DNA from: Synergistota bacterium
GTDB taxonomy: Bacteria > Synergistota > GBS-1
Assembly: GCA_025060595.1 (NCBI GenBank)
Contig: JANXBX010000001.1
Location: 121,696-185,695 of the forward strand
DNA length: 64,000 nucleotides
Reading direction: 5' to 3'
Shown here: positions 8,819 to 16,806 of the stretch, one piece after another
How positions within the stretch are numbered: the first letter of the stretch is position 1
Layout: every line of letters starts with the position of its first letter
Program-made: the position numbers and the translations under genes
Notes under the pieces: generated by a model
Databases searched by the model: none
Told to the model about the DNA's origin: nothing
What the model saw: only the letters and a program-made list of their open reading frames with translations

Positions 8819-8847
8819 AGTATATCATTCCAACAAAACCTAGTCAA
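8819..8847 (-). promoter_or_regulatory. Promoter of the paaK leader transcript
   Basis: TTGACT (8847-8842), a 17-base spacer and TATACT (8824-8819) on the minus strand, just after the panC stop. The expected start is near 8812. Confidence 0.8.
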
Positions 8848-8856
8848 TAAGTTCAT

Positions 8857-9729
8857 TTAAGATAACAATTCTCCATCCTTACCCAATACAGCATTATCAA
8901 CTATTCGCGCCAAACCTACATAAGCGGCTAATGCGAGAAGGGTAGGTCCCTTAATTTCCCTGACCTCTTCCAAAGTTTCGGGATCTACAAATTCAACGTA
9001 ATCAACCCTTGTATAGGGGTGAGATTGTATAAGATTTATAAGGTTCTTTTTAATCTCCAGCGTATCCTTAATCCCAGAAGATATCAACTCCTTAGCCTTA
9101 ATTATAGCTCTATAAAGAGACAGAGCTGACTCCCTTTCCTCGGGAGAAAGATAAACATTCCGAGAGCTCATGGCCAAACCATCAGGCTCTCTAACAGTTG
9201 GATGCCCTACGATCTCGATATCAAGGTTAAGATCCTTAACCATTCTCTTAATCACTGCAAACTGCTGATAATCCTTAAGCCCAAAGATACTAACATGCGG
9301 CTTAACTATGTTAAAGAGCTTTAAAACAACCGTAGTTATACCTCGGAAAAGCCAAGGTCTAGAAATGCCACACAGAGGCTTCGATAGTTTTTCAACCTCC
9401 ACATAAGTTTGAAACCCTTGAGGATACATCTCACCAGAGGAAGGAACAAATAAAACATCGACACCCGCATCCTCTGCCATCTTCCTATCCCTCTCCAAAT
9501 CACGAGGATACCTATGATAACCCTCTTTCATATCAAACTGAAGAGGATTAACAAATATGCTTACTACTACCCTATCACCCAATCTCCTACCCATTCTCAT
9601 TAAAGAGAGATGTCCCTCATGGAAATATCCCATCGTGGGAATGAGAATGATTCGCTTCCCATCCCTCCGAAAACTTTCGGAAAGAGAAGACATCTCTTGG
9701 ACCGATTGAACCAGTCTTAAGCTACCCAT
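8857..9729 (-). CDS. panC: Pantothenate synthetase PanC
   Basis: Joins pantoate and beta-alanine using ATP in pantothenate (CoA precursor) synthesis. About 290 residues, normal length. The nucleotidyl-transferase HxGH motif is in TMGYFHEGHLSLM, and the KMSKS-like loop is AMSSRNVYLSP. GGGAAG lies 9 bases before the ATG at 9729 and closer to an in-frame TTG at 9735, so the ATG is preferred. No panB or panD is adjacent. A new promoter for paaK starts right after its stop, so panC is probably not the main source of ligase mRNA. Confidence 0.95.
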   Translation of the reverse strand: MGSLRLVQSVQEMSSLSESFRRDGKRIILIPTMGYFHEGHLSLMRMGRRLGDRVVVSIFVNPLQFDMKEGYHRYPRDLERDRKMAEDAGVDVLFVPSSGEMYPQGFQTYVEVEKLSKPLCGISRPWLFRGITTVVLKLFNIVKPHVSIFGLKDYQQFAVIKRMVKDLNLDIEIVGHPTVREPDGLAMSSRNVYLSPEERESALSLYRAIIKAKELISSGIKDTLEIKKNLINLIQSHPYTRVDYVEFVDPETLEEVREIKGPTLLALAAYVGLARIVDNAVLGKDGELLS

Positions 9730-9807
9730 CTTCAACCACTTCCCTTTATAAAGTATCTTCTTTTAGCTTTTTCTTAATTTTAAAATAAAGGAAGATGTCC
9801 TTCAAGA

Positions 9808-10224
9808 TCATTTTAGAAACTTTCTTGCCTTTTCTATTATTTTTAGGGCTATTTCTTCCGCATCTTTAGAATCACGAGCTGTAAAAGCCTCCTCTGGAGT
9901 AAGTTCTGGAAGCCCATTGGGATATCTCGTGGGGATGTAAAACCTATCAAGATATGTAGCTTCTTCTAAAAGATACCTAAACTCAGAATATAAATTCTCA
10001 TTAATTTCCTTAAGATGCTCAATTAGCTTTCTTACAGAATGTCCCCATGGATCAAGACCATGAAGGTAAAACAAGGATTTTAAGGCTTTTTCCGCAGATT
10101 GCTGGAAGAAAAAACAAGCATGAGCATGCTTCCCCTCTCTCCTAAGCAAAGAGGCCGCCTCAAGATCGCTTTCCGCTGTTTTAATCCACCTTAAAGCCTC
10201 CTTTTTAGCCTTTTCCTCGCTCAT
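9808..10224 (-). CDS. HEPN domain protein
   Basis: 138 residues, helical HEPN fold. The first helices read WIKTAESDLEAASLL and HACFFFQQSAEKALKSL, and the C-terminal motif is YIPTRYPNG, as in the COG2250 group. HEPN proteins of this type pair with minimal nucleotidyltransferases, some as toxin-antitoxin modules in which the nucleotidyltransferase neutralises the HEPN RNase. Here the ATG lies 20 bases inside the end of the nucleotidyltransferase gene, so the two are co-translated. Whether this pair is a toxin-antitoxin module is inference. Confidence 0.85.
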   Translation of the reverse strand: MSEEKAKKEALRWIKTAESDLEAASLLRREGKHAHACFFFQQSAEKALKSLFYLHGLDPWGHSVRKLIEHLKEINENLYSEFRYLLEEATYLDRFYIPTRYPNGLPELTPEEAFTARDSKDAEEIALKIIEKARKFLK

Positions 10225-10516
10225 ATATTATCTTTCCCTCTTCTAAAATCTTTTTAAAAAACGTTCTCTCCTTAATCTCCTCCCACTCTAAAGGGGTATA
10301 AATTAGCAGGTCAAGCTCCTCTTGAAAAATCTCATATAGTTCCAAAAAATCTCGATGCCTTCTAAAAAAGGTTTCTTCCGTTTCACAAACTATTAGAAGA
10401 TCTATATCGCTTTTCCTGCTCTGGGTACCCCGAGCGTAAGAGCCAAACAAAATAACCTTATAAACGTTACTTTTGGATTCAAAATAACTTCTTAAAATTT
10501 CCTCAATACTACTTAT
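10205..10516 (-). CDS. Minimal nucleotidyltransferase (MNT), partner of HEPN
   Basis: The core has GSYARGTQSRKSDIDLLIV (the GS-x-DxD metal and nucleotide site) and a third acidic strand LDLLIYT. The first standard in-frame start, TTG at 10450, falls inside the first beta strand and would remove the expected N-terminal helix. Reading upstream in frame gives SSIEEILRSYFE and VYKVILFGSY, normal MNT sequence, as far as the stop of the preceding gene. The only codon there placed 9 bases after AGGGG is ATA at 10516; an ATT follows at 10507. The full protein is therefore about 103 residues with a non-standard start. Confidence 0.75.
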   Translation of the reverse strand: MSSIEEILRSYFESKSNVYKVILFGSYARGTQSRKSDIDLLIVCETEETFFRRHRDFLELYEIFQEELDLLIYTPLEWEEIKERTFFKKILEEGKIIYERGKG

Positions 10517-10519
10517 ATC

Positions 10520-12043
10520 TTAGCACCCCTCTTTAAATCTAAGCGAAACACCCTCTCTTTCCTTTCTAAAAATTATATGTTTAAACCAGGAATCCGATAA
10601 AAAAGGATAATCTATTCTATAGTGAGCTCCTCGAGACTCTTTTCTTTCCAAGGAAGCTTTAAAGAGAAGCTCTGAAAGCTCAAGCATGCCTTTAAGCTTT
10701 AACCACTTATCTAATCTAGCCGGTTTCTTACCTCTAATTATCTCCCTAAGATCATGAATTTCATTAACTCCCTTAGACAAAGTCTCCCCACTTCTTATTA
10801 TACCTCCGTATTCCCATACTATACTACTTAATTTCTTTTCTTCATATGTAAGAGAATCGCTTCCCATTTTAGGAAAATTAAGATAGTCTAATTCTAGCTT
10901 GACAAAGTCAACGTCCATAGCATGCAAAGCAGCCTCCCTACCAGCTATAGGACCGAAAACAGCACACTCTGTTAAAGCCATCCCCCCTACACGATTCGCT
11001 CCATGAGTACCTCCTGCACACTCTCCACATGCGAATAAACCAGGAACCCCAGTGAAACATTTATCATTTATTTTAACTCCACCCATAGTAAAGTGAGCAA
11101 CAGGTTTAACTTCAAGTCCCTCCCTGCCATGTTTCTTAAGAATTTTAAAGAGAAGCGGATTTAGATCATCTATAACTTCATCGCTTAAAGCGGAAAGATC
11201 TAAAAATACCTTTCCCTGAAGAAATATCTCTCGAGAAAGGATGTCTCTGGTTTCAAGCTCAGCCTTGGGATATTTATTCAAAAAATATTCTCCCCTTTCG
11301 TTTTTAAGTTTAGCACCGTGAGCAAAAAGCGAGGCATATATTCCTATCCATGCTGGTTTAACAAGCCAATAAGGATAAAACTGAACAAATTCTAGATCCA
11401 TAAGATCCGCACCAGCATCTAAAGCATAGATCAGGCTTTCTCCCGTAGTATCAATAGAATTATCACTATAAGCATAAATCTTAGCGAATCCACCGGTAGC
11501 CAATATGGTAGCCTTAGCCTTGACCAGAAAAAGCTTTCCATCTTTTAAGAAAAGGCCACCTCCAACCCCTCCATCTCCCCTTACAAAACCTATAAAATAA
11601 AAGCCTTCCTTCAAGGAAATATCATTAGATAAAAGATGTCTTCTTAATGGAATGGTTAACTCGCTACTTTTCCATTTCAAGATTTTGTAATACCTAGACC
11701 CATTCTCATTGAGTTTTCCTCCAAACAGAGGAACTCCATACTCTTGAAGTCTCTTTATAGCAAAAGAGCTCTCATCAACAACCCTTTCAAGTAAGTTAAG
11801 CTCGTTAAGTTTTCCACCAGCTTCCCATATCTCTGACAAAAATGATCTTCTCTCGCTTTCTTTGCCTTCGAAAACAAGAAACATCGTTTGAGATATAGCT
11901 GATGAACCAGAAAGCCCAGCCCTACCTTTTGTAAAAAGCGAGACAGAGACCCCTGTCTTTTTAGCTTCAATAGCAGCAAGAACACCAGCTAATCCACCGC
12001 CTATAACAAGGACATCACTTTCAAATGTAACCTCAATATTCAT
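10520..12043 (-). CDS. FAD-dependent oxidoreductase, fumarate reductase/L-aspartate oxidase family
   Basis: 507 residues. The N-terminal FAD site is VIGGGLAGVLAAIEA (about 13-27). A capping domain and the second FAD motif CAGGTHGANRVGGMALTE follow, then a helical C-terminal domain. This matches the flavoprotein of succinate dehydrogenase, fumarate reductase, L-aspartate oxidase or adenylylsulfate reductase. No iron-sulfur or membrane subunit and no nadA/nadC is adjacent, so the substrate is open. Its ATG overlaps the upstream HD-GYP stop (ATGA). The MNT gene follows in the same frame directly after its stop. Confidence 0.8.
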   Translation of the reverse strand: MNIEVTFESDVLVIGGGLAGVLAAIEAKKTGVSVSLFTKGRAGLSGSSAISQTMFLVFEGKESERRSFLSEIWEAGGKLNELNLLERVVDESSFAIKRLQEYGVPLFGGKLNENGSRYYKILKWKSSELTIPLRRHLLSNDISLKEGFYFIGFVRGDGGVGGGLFLKDGKLFLVKAKATILATGGFAKIYAYSDNSIDTTGESLIYALDAGADLMDLEFVQFYPYWLVKPAWIGIYASLFAHGAKLKNERGEYFLNKYPKAELETRDILSREIFLQGKVFLDLSALSDEVIDDLNPLLFKILKKHGREGLEVKPVAHFTMGGVKINDKCFTGVPGLFACGECAGGTHGANRVGGMALTECAVFGPIAGREAALHAMDVDFVKLELDYLNFPKMGSDSLTYEEKKLSSIVWEYGGIIRSGETLSKGVNEIHDLREIIRGKKPARLDKWLKLKGMLELSELLFKASLERKESRGAHYRIDYPFLSDSWFKHIIFRKEREGVSLRFKEGC

Positions 12044-13248
12044 CGCCTCACCCCCCTTAAAAGGGAGAGCATTTCTTTATAGTTTTCCTTCAATACCTTA
12101 AAAACGCTTTTATCAATAGGCATTTCCCCCATAATTTTAATAGCTTCTTCAGGAGACAAAGCAGAGCGATAGGGCCTTTCACTTATAAGAGCATCAAAAA
12201 TATCAGCCACAGCTATTATCCTTGATAAAAGAGGTATTTCCTCCCCTTTTAAACCATCAGGATAACCATTACCATCGACTCTCTCATGATGATGCCTTAC
12301 AACTTTAGCTATTACTTCAGCTCCTTTTATGTCGGAAAGAATAGAGAAAGCTATTTCAGGGTGTTTTTTCACCACTTCAAATTCCTCGGGAGAAAGCTTT
12401 CCTCTCTTATTCAGAATCTCATCAGAAATTCCGATTTTACCTATATCATGAAGAAGCGATGCTTCTTCTAAAAGCTCCTTTTCCTTCCTACTTAAACCTA
12501 AACGATCAGCTAAATAAAGAGAGATAAAAGCTACATTTTTTGAATGATCCCGAGTATAGGGATCTTTTTCTTCCATGATAAAAGATATCTTCTCAAGCAA
12601 CTTAATCTTGGTCAACCTCTCACTATGGGAAGCCACCATTAGCATGAATATTAGCGCTATAAGAATACTAAAAGAAAAAGAAAAAAGAATTTGAGACGGT
12701 TTTAGAAATGGTATCAAAGATTTAAACTTAACTTCTGAAATTTTCACATCCCCCCTAAGATCAGGAACAAAATACTTATCTATTCCTAAGCTTTGAATCA
12801 ATTTAGGTAAATCTATTTCAACCTTAACTAGCCAGTCTTCAATAACTCTCTTAACTTTTGAATCCCAAACGTTAAAGTAGATGATGATATTATTATCTAT
12901 AGCTCTCATATAATAAAGACCTTCCGAAGCTATATCCTTAGGCCTCTTCACAACTTCAGCCCTTTTAACATAAGAGAAATCCTTCTCCACATAACTAAGG
13001 TTCTCTCTTATAAACTCCTCATCAGATAAGACAAAGGCATTGTAAAAATCATCCCATTGAAAGTAACCTGTAGAAATGGAACGCATGAAACCATCCAGAA
13101 AAACATCTATAACCTGGGAGCTTCTTCTAAGTTCAGAGACAAATTTCAACCTTTGAATATTCTGAAAATAAACTAAATTAACGGAAATGGTTACTATAAA
13201 AATTAATATAATCCACCACCTAAGCTCTTTCAAAATAGAGATTTTTAT
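12040..13248 (-). CDS. Membrane HD-GYP phosphodiesterase with extracytoplasmic sensor
   Basis: Likely degrades cyclic di-GMP. About 402 residues: an N-terminal membrane helix (WWIILIFIVTISVNLVYF), an outside domain with CHASE4-like features (GYFQWDDFYNAF), a second helix near 185-205, then HD-GYP (about 220-400). The HD is in HDIGKIGISDEIL and the GYP in RVDGNGYPDGLKGEEIP. A TTG at 13233 is the first standard start but lies 23 bases from the GGAGG at 13257-13261. An in-frame ATA at 13248 is exactly 8 bases away and is proposed as the start, a non-standard choice. Confidence 0.85.
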   Translation of the reverse strand: MKISILKELRWWIILIFIVTISVNLVYFQNIQRLKFVSELRRSSQVIDVFLDGFMRSISTGYFQWDDFYNAFVLSDEEFIRENLSYVEKDFSYVKRAEVVKRPKDIASEGLYYMRAIDNNIIIYFNVWDSKVKRVIEDWLVKVEIDLPKLIQSLGIDKYFVPDLRGDVKISEVKFKSLIPFLKPSQILFSFSFSILIALIFMLMVASHSERLTKIKLLEKISFIMEEKDPYTRDHSKNVAFISLYLADRLGLSRKEKELLEEASLLHDIGKIGISDEILNKRGKLSPEEFEVVKKHPEIAFSILSDIKGAEVIAKVVRHHHERVDGNGYPDGLKGEEIPLLSRIIAVADIFDALISERPYRSALSPEEAIKIMGEMPIDKSVFKVLKENYKEMLSLLRGVRR

Positions 13249-13272
13249 CTTGATCTCCTCCCCTAAAATTCC

Positions 13273-14262
13273 TCATAGCATTCTCTTTCTAATAACATCG
13301 TTTATGAAAACATCCAGAATCTTAGGATCAAATAACTTTTCAGAAAGCTTTTCCAATCTTGAAACAGCTTCCTCTACCGTTGGGAGAAAACCAAGCCTGC
13401 CCGAAAGTAAAGCATCAAAATAATTACACAACCCTATTATGCGAGCTTGCCCTATTATCTCTCCCCTCTCTAAACCTTGAGGATAACCACTCCCATCAAA
13501 GCTTTCATGATGCTGGTAAACAGCATGAGAAATGCTAATGGCTAAGTTTCTCATATTTCTTAAAAGACCGTAACCCAACAAAGGATGCATAGCTATAGTA
13601 AAGTCAATCTCACCCTTACTTAGAAAGGAGTTTAAGAAAAAATCCTCAACACTGAGAAAAAGCTTCCCTATATCGTGAAAAAGAGCAGCTGTTCCTATAT
13701 CCCATATCCTTTTGACTTTGTAACCTAAGCTAAAGGCTGTAAACATCGATAAAACCGCTACATTAAGCCAATGTTCCCAAAGCATACCTCCATCCTCATA
13801 ACTAAAACTTCCCAGACTTATAAGCTTTCTTTCTCCTTTAAAGATCTCCCTTAAAAGCGCTAAGGTTATCTTCCTACCTAATTCAATAAAGAAAGCGATC
13901 TTAGATCTTTCCCACTGAACAGCCTTATCGAATCTCTTCAATATTAACTCACTATCTTCCCAACTAACAATTCCAAAAGAAGCTTTCCTAAACACGCTTA
14001 AGTTTTTTCTTAATCCTGTGTAAATTTCCCTAACCTTATTCAAAAAGGGGTTCTCGAGAAGATCGCCTGACTTTTCGTAAATTTCCCTCTCGTCTTCGCT
14101 TTCAAAAACTGCAACATGAGATATACTAAATCTCTTAATACTATCTATATGCTTCTTCTCGAGAGAAACCCCCCTCTTTAAAAGAGAATATCCCTCAGGG
14201 GTATATATACTTCTTCCAAGAAGCTCTCCCCCCTTAAGCTCATCAACTCTGACTATTTTCAA
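13273..14262 (-). CDS. Soluble HD-GYP domain protein
   Basis: 329 residues without membrane helices. An N-terminal domain (about 1-60, LGRSIYTPEGYSLLKRG) resembles the DUF3391-type module found before HD-GYP domains. The catalytic part holds ALFHDIGKLF, a downstream HP motif, YQHHESFDGSGYPQGLERG (HHE and GYP) and CNYFDALLSGR. It is probably a second c-di-GMP phosphodiesterase. It overlaps the upstream PseG-like gene by 20 bases and precedes the membrane HD-GYP gene. Confidence 0.85.
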   Translation of the reverse strand: MKIVRVDELKGGELLGRSIYTPEGYSLLKRGVSLEKKHIDSIKRFSISHVAVFESEDEREIYEKSGDLLENPFLNKVREIYTGLRKNLSVFRKASFGIVSWEDSELILKRFDKAVQWERSKIAFFIELGRKITLALLREIFKGERKLISLGSFSYEDGGMLWEHWLNVAVLSMFTAFSLGYKVKRIWDIGTAALFHDIGKLFLSVEDFFLNSFLSKGEIDFTIAMHPLLGYGLLRNMRNLAISISHAVYQHHESFDGSGYPQGLERGEIIGQARIIGLCNYFDALLSGRLGFLPTVEEAVSRLEKLSEKLFDPKILDVFINDVIRKRML

Positions 14263-15112
14263 GTATCTTTAACACCTCTTTCATTGCATCATCTACAGAA
14301 TAAGCAAGTTTAACAAAGTTAAAATTATCAAAATAAAACTTTATCCTCCTTTCCTCCATCCCACTTTGAGGAATACCAATGGTGAACCTCTCAAGAAAGA
14401 CAGAATATGCAAAAGAAAGGCCCCCAGAGGAAATAACTATAGAAGAGCACTCGTATAAAAATGCGAGATCCTTTAAAGACTTATAAAGTTTAATATTAGA
14501 AGGAAGAGAGGTCTTCGAAAAAATGGAGTAGTCAGAATTAAGGGGACCAAAGATAATATGAACATTTATGTTTTCCTTAATAGGGTTTTCCTGAATAAGA
14601 TGAAGAAACTGTCTTGTAAATTTCCTCGGATCTGCCCCACCAAACGTAACGAGAATATCTCTTCCTCTAGGGGGAAGCCCCTTCAAACGTCTTATTTCTA
14701 AAGGGGGGTAAACATAATCCCAACCAGTTAAAACCTCTTTAGCTTTAAAGCTCATATAACTAGAGAAGATAAAATCAGGATAAACTAGGACATCAACTTC
14801 AAAATTATTCATAGTACCATCGTTATCAAAGAGAACAACGAATTTCCTATCTTTGAGAGAGCCTAAGATTTCCAATACCTCCTCTTTACTAGGAAGATCT
14901 ATGACAACCCCGGAAGATTCTGCAAGTTTGGTATTAAAGGCCGTTTTTATACCTTCCCTCCATAAATCTCTTGCTATATATATAGACCTATATACGTGAC
15001 CAAGACCTTTCTCTTTAGACCCCTTACAAAATAAGGTAATCAAAGGACTCCTATAATCTTTAAGCTTTAAAGCTATCAAAGAAACAAGGTTAGTTCTTTC
15101 CTCAAACCCCAC
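14243..15112 (-). CDS. PseG/SpsG-like nucleotide-sugar hydrolase or glycosyltransferase
   Basis: 289 residues of the GT-B fold. KGSKEKGLGHVYRSIYIARDL near residues 28-48 matches the GxGHxxR nucleotide-sugar motif of PseG and spore-coat SpsG proteins. TFGGADPRKFTRQF (about 156) starts the second Rossmann half. PseG acts in pseudaminic acid synthesis for flagellin glycosylation, but no other pse genes are here, so the substrate is uncertain. It is joined to dcd without a gap and overlaps the next gene. Confidence 0.65.
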   Translation of the reverse strand: MGFEERTNLVSLIALKLKDYRSPLITLFCKGSKEKGLGHVYRSIYIARDLWREGIKTAFNTKLAESSGVVIDLPSKEEVLEILGSLKDRKFVVLFDNDGTMNNFEVDVLVYPDFIFSSYMSFKAKEVLTGWDYVYPPLEIRRLKGLPPRGRDILVTFGGADPRKFTRQFLHLIQENPIKENINVHIIFGPLNSDYSIFSKTSLPSNIKLYKSLKDLAFLYECSSIVISSGGLSFAYSVFLERFTIGIPQSGMEERRIKFYFDNFNFVKLAYSVDDAMKEVLKILENSQS

Positions 15113-15730
15113 CTATAATTTATCCTTTCCTTCTTTCATCTTTTTAAGTATCTCCCACTCTGGATCCTTCCACAGAAAACCAATCTCTGGAAGAAGAGAA
15201 CCTATATATTTACTTGAAGCTTTAGAATAATCCTTAACCTCCCTATCCTTGACCTCGTGGAAAACAAGTTGAGCAATTCTTGTACCAGGATAAAGATAGA
15301 GAGGAGCTATCCCAAGGTTAGCAAGCTCAAGGGTTATTACTCCCCTGTAGCCAGGGGAAACAACAGTAGCTGTTGCTACCACAAGGCCAAGCCTTCCCCA
15401 TGAAGACCTCCCTTCAACATAAGCCATATATTTTTCACTTAAAGCCACATATTCAAGGGTGCTTGATAGAGCAAAATCTCCCGGATGAAGAACAAATGCC
15501 TGCCCCGGCTCTAAAAATATTCTTTCTCCAACCATGGGAAGAAAAGGAGCATCCCCACTTAATGGATCGAATGCTCCCATGACTCTCTTCCTGAAGAGAA
15601 TAAAATCAAGGCCAAGCCTTACATCTAGGCTCCCCTTACCGATCTGAACAGCAGGATCCAAAAGAGGTATGATCTTTATTTCACCACTTTCTATCGCCCT
15701 CAATATCTCCTGAGAAGGTATCACTCCCAT
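15113..15730 (-). CDS. dcd: dCTP deaminase
   Basis: 205 residues of the dUTPase/dCTP deaminase trimeric fold. It converts dCTP to dUTP for dTMP synthesis. The active-site block EGRSSWGRLGLVVATATVV and SPGYRGVITLELANLG holds the arginine and glutamate expected of dCTP deaminases. GTRIAQLVFHEV is the usual later strand. A bifunctional deaminase/diphosphatase cannot be excluded. The start lies 50 bases inside the end of the upstream hypothetical gene. Confidence 0.9.
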   Translation of the reverse strand: MGVIPSQEILRAIESGEIKIIPLLDPAVQIGKGSLDVRLGLDFILFRKRVMGAFDPLSGDAPFLPMVGERIFLEPGQAFVLHPGDFALSSTLEYVALSEKYMAYVEGRSSWGRLGLVVATATVVSPGYRGVITLELANLGIAPLYLYPGTRIAQLVFHEVKDREVKDYSKASSKYIGSLLPEIGFLWKDPEWEILKKMKEGKDKL

Positions 15731-16439
15731 GCTTAAACTTATACCACTCCTTTCTAAACGCTCTCAGCTTTAAAGCAGTCATAAGAAGTTCACTAATATT
15801 TCTCCTATCTGTTCCCTCTTTAATTAAAATCCAACCAGCGTTAAAAAGCTCAGGAAGAGAGCAATCTATAGGAGGAAGAGAGTCTTTGAGCTGATTGATT
15901 GCAAAGCTTATATTCTCCATCACAGGGTTATCTATATCTTTATAGAACTTCAATCTAGACTCCCCTTTAGGAAACAAAACCTCTCCTAAAGCAAACTTAT
16001 AAGCTTCTCCATATCTTTTTATAGCCATCTTATCAGAGGAAGGAATGTCCAATCCAATCCATCTCAAATATAAACCATAAAGATATGGATAAAGAAGAGG
16101 CTCCTCCAGGAAAAACTCCGGAAGCAGAAGGAGAAAGAAGTCTTTCATAGGATAATAAGTGGGAAACCAACCATCATAAGTGGAAACTATAGGTTTGATA
16201 CCGCTTTCCTCTTCCAGGTAGGCCTTTAGAGCCCAGGGTATATCCATCCGAGAACTTCTTAAGAGGTATCTAAAAAGACGTTCAAGAAAAAGTAAATCTT
16301 TCTCATTAGGTTTAAGAGAAAGTCTCCCTTTCAGGAATTCCAAAACCTTTAAAACCTGAGGAGATATAGAAGGAAGACTCTCAAAGCTTTCTATTTCAAG
16401 CCTGAGGCGCTCTATTCTATAAGACATTATTTCTATCAT
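15681..16439 (-). CDS. Hypothetical protein, probably from a leaderless mRNA
   Basis: 252 residues from ATG 16439 (or 248 from ATG 16427). I do not recognise a family. It is rich in aromatic and leucine residues and mostly helical, with no signal peptide or clear membrane helix. Longer in-frame sequence back to 16508 would run through the tRNA-Ala terminator and is rejected. TATAAT ends 9 bases before the ATG and there is no Shine-Dalgarno. It overlaps dcd by 50 bases, so it heads that operon. Confidence 0.65.
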   Translation of the reverse strand: MIEIMSYRIERLRLEIESFESLPSISPQVLKVLEFLKGRLSLKPNEKDLLFLERLFRYLLRSSRMDIPWALKAYLEEESGIKPIVSTYDGWFPTYYPMKDFFLLLLPEFFLEEPLLYPYLYGLYLRWIGLDIPSSDKMAIKRYGEAYKFALGEVLFPKGESRLKFYKDIDNPVMENISFAINQLKDSLPPIDCSLPELFNAGWILIKEGTDRRNISELLMTALKLRAFRKEWYKFKHGSDTFSGDIEGDRKW

Positions 16440-16448
16440 CTTGTATTT

Positions 16449-16454
16449 ATTATA
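16449..16454 (-). promoter_or_regulatory. -10 box of the hypothetical gene/dcd operon
   Basis: TATAAT on the minus strand, 9 bases before the ATG at 16439. It lies just beyond the U-tract of the tRNA-Ala terminator. No clear -35. Confidence 0.45.
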
Positions 16455-16468
16455 ACATAAAAAAATAA

Positions 16469-16500
16469 AAGGGAGAAAACTCTTCTTGAGCTTCTCCCTT
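16469..16500 (-). terminator. Terminator of tRNA-Ala
   Basis: On the minus strand AAGGGAGAA pairs with TTCTCCCTT, with an inner CTC/GAG stem, followed by TTTTATTTTTTTATG. It begins 10 bases after the tRNA 3' end. Confidence 0.8.
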
Positions 16501-16509
16501 GCTATCAAC

Positions 16510-16584
16510 TGGTGGAGCTGACGGGAGTCGAACCCGTGACCTCTTCCATGCCAAGGAAGCGCGCTCCCACTGCGCTACAGCCCC
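16510..16584 (-). tRNA. tRNA-Ala(GGC)
   Basis: The acceptor stem GGGGCTG pairs with CAGCTCC, and ACCA is encoded. The anticodon stem CTTCC/GGAAG holds the loop TTGGCAT, giving anticodon GGC (codon GCC). The T arm CGGGTTCGACTCCCG is normal. Confidence 0.97.
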
Positions 16585-16596
16585 AAGCTATGGGAT

Positions 16597-16625
16597 ATTA
16601 TAAAAGCACAACCTGAAATTGTCAA
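16597..16625 (-). promoter_or_regulatory. Consensus promoter of tRNA-Ala
   Basis: TTGACA (16625-16620), a 17-base spacer and TATAAT (16602-16597), the perfect sigma-70 consensus, 12 bases before the tRNA. The remaining gap up to nth (16626-16806) shows no other recognisable signal. Confidence 0.9.
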
Positions 16626-16806
16626 GGAACCAAAAATAGAAAAATACAGGAACACCTTAACCTCATTTATGGCATTTCAAAAGGCTAAAACAGGTATATG
16701 CATTCTACCTACCCTCAAGGAAGCAAAAGTCAAACTAAAGGCATAATTACGATTAAAGCAATCTAAATCTTACCACTATGGGGATCCTTTGCTAGTAATA
16801 ATAAAG

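Noticed and set aside
10205..10516. MNT gene as a degraded fragment
   Set aside because: The upstream in-frame sequence completes the fold without a stop, so the gene is whole apart from its unusual start codon.
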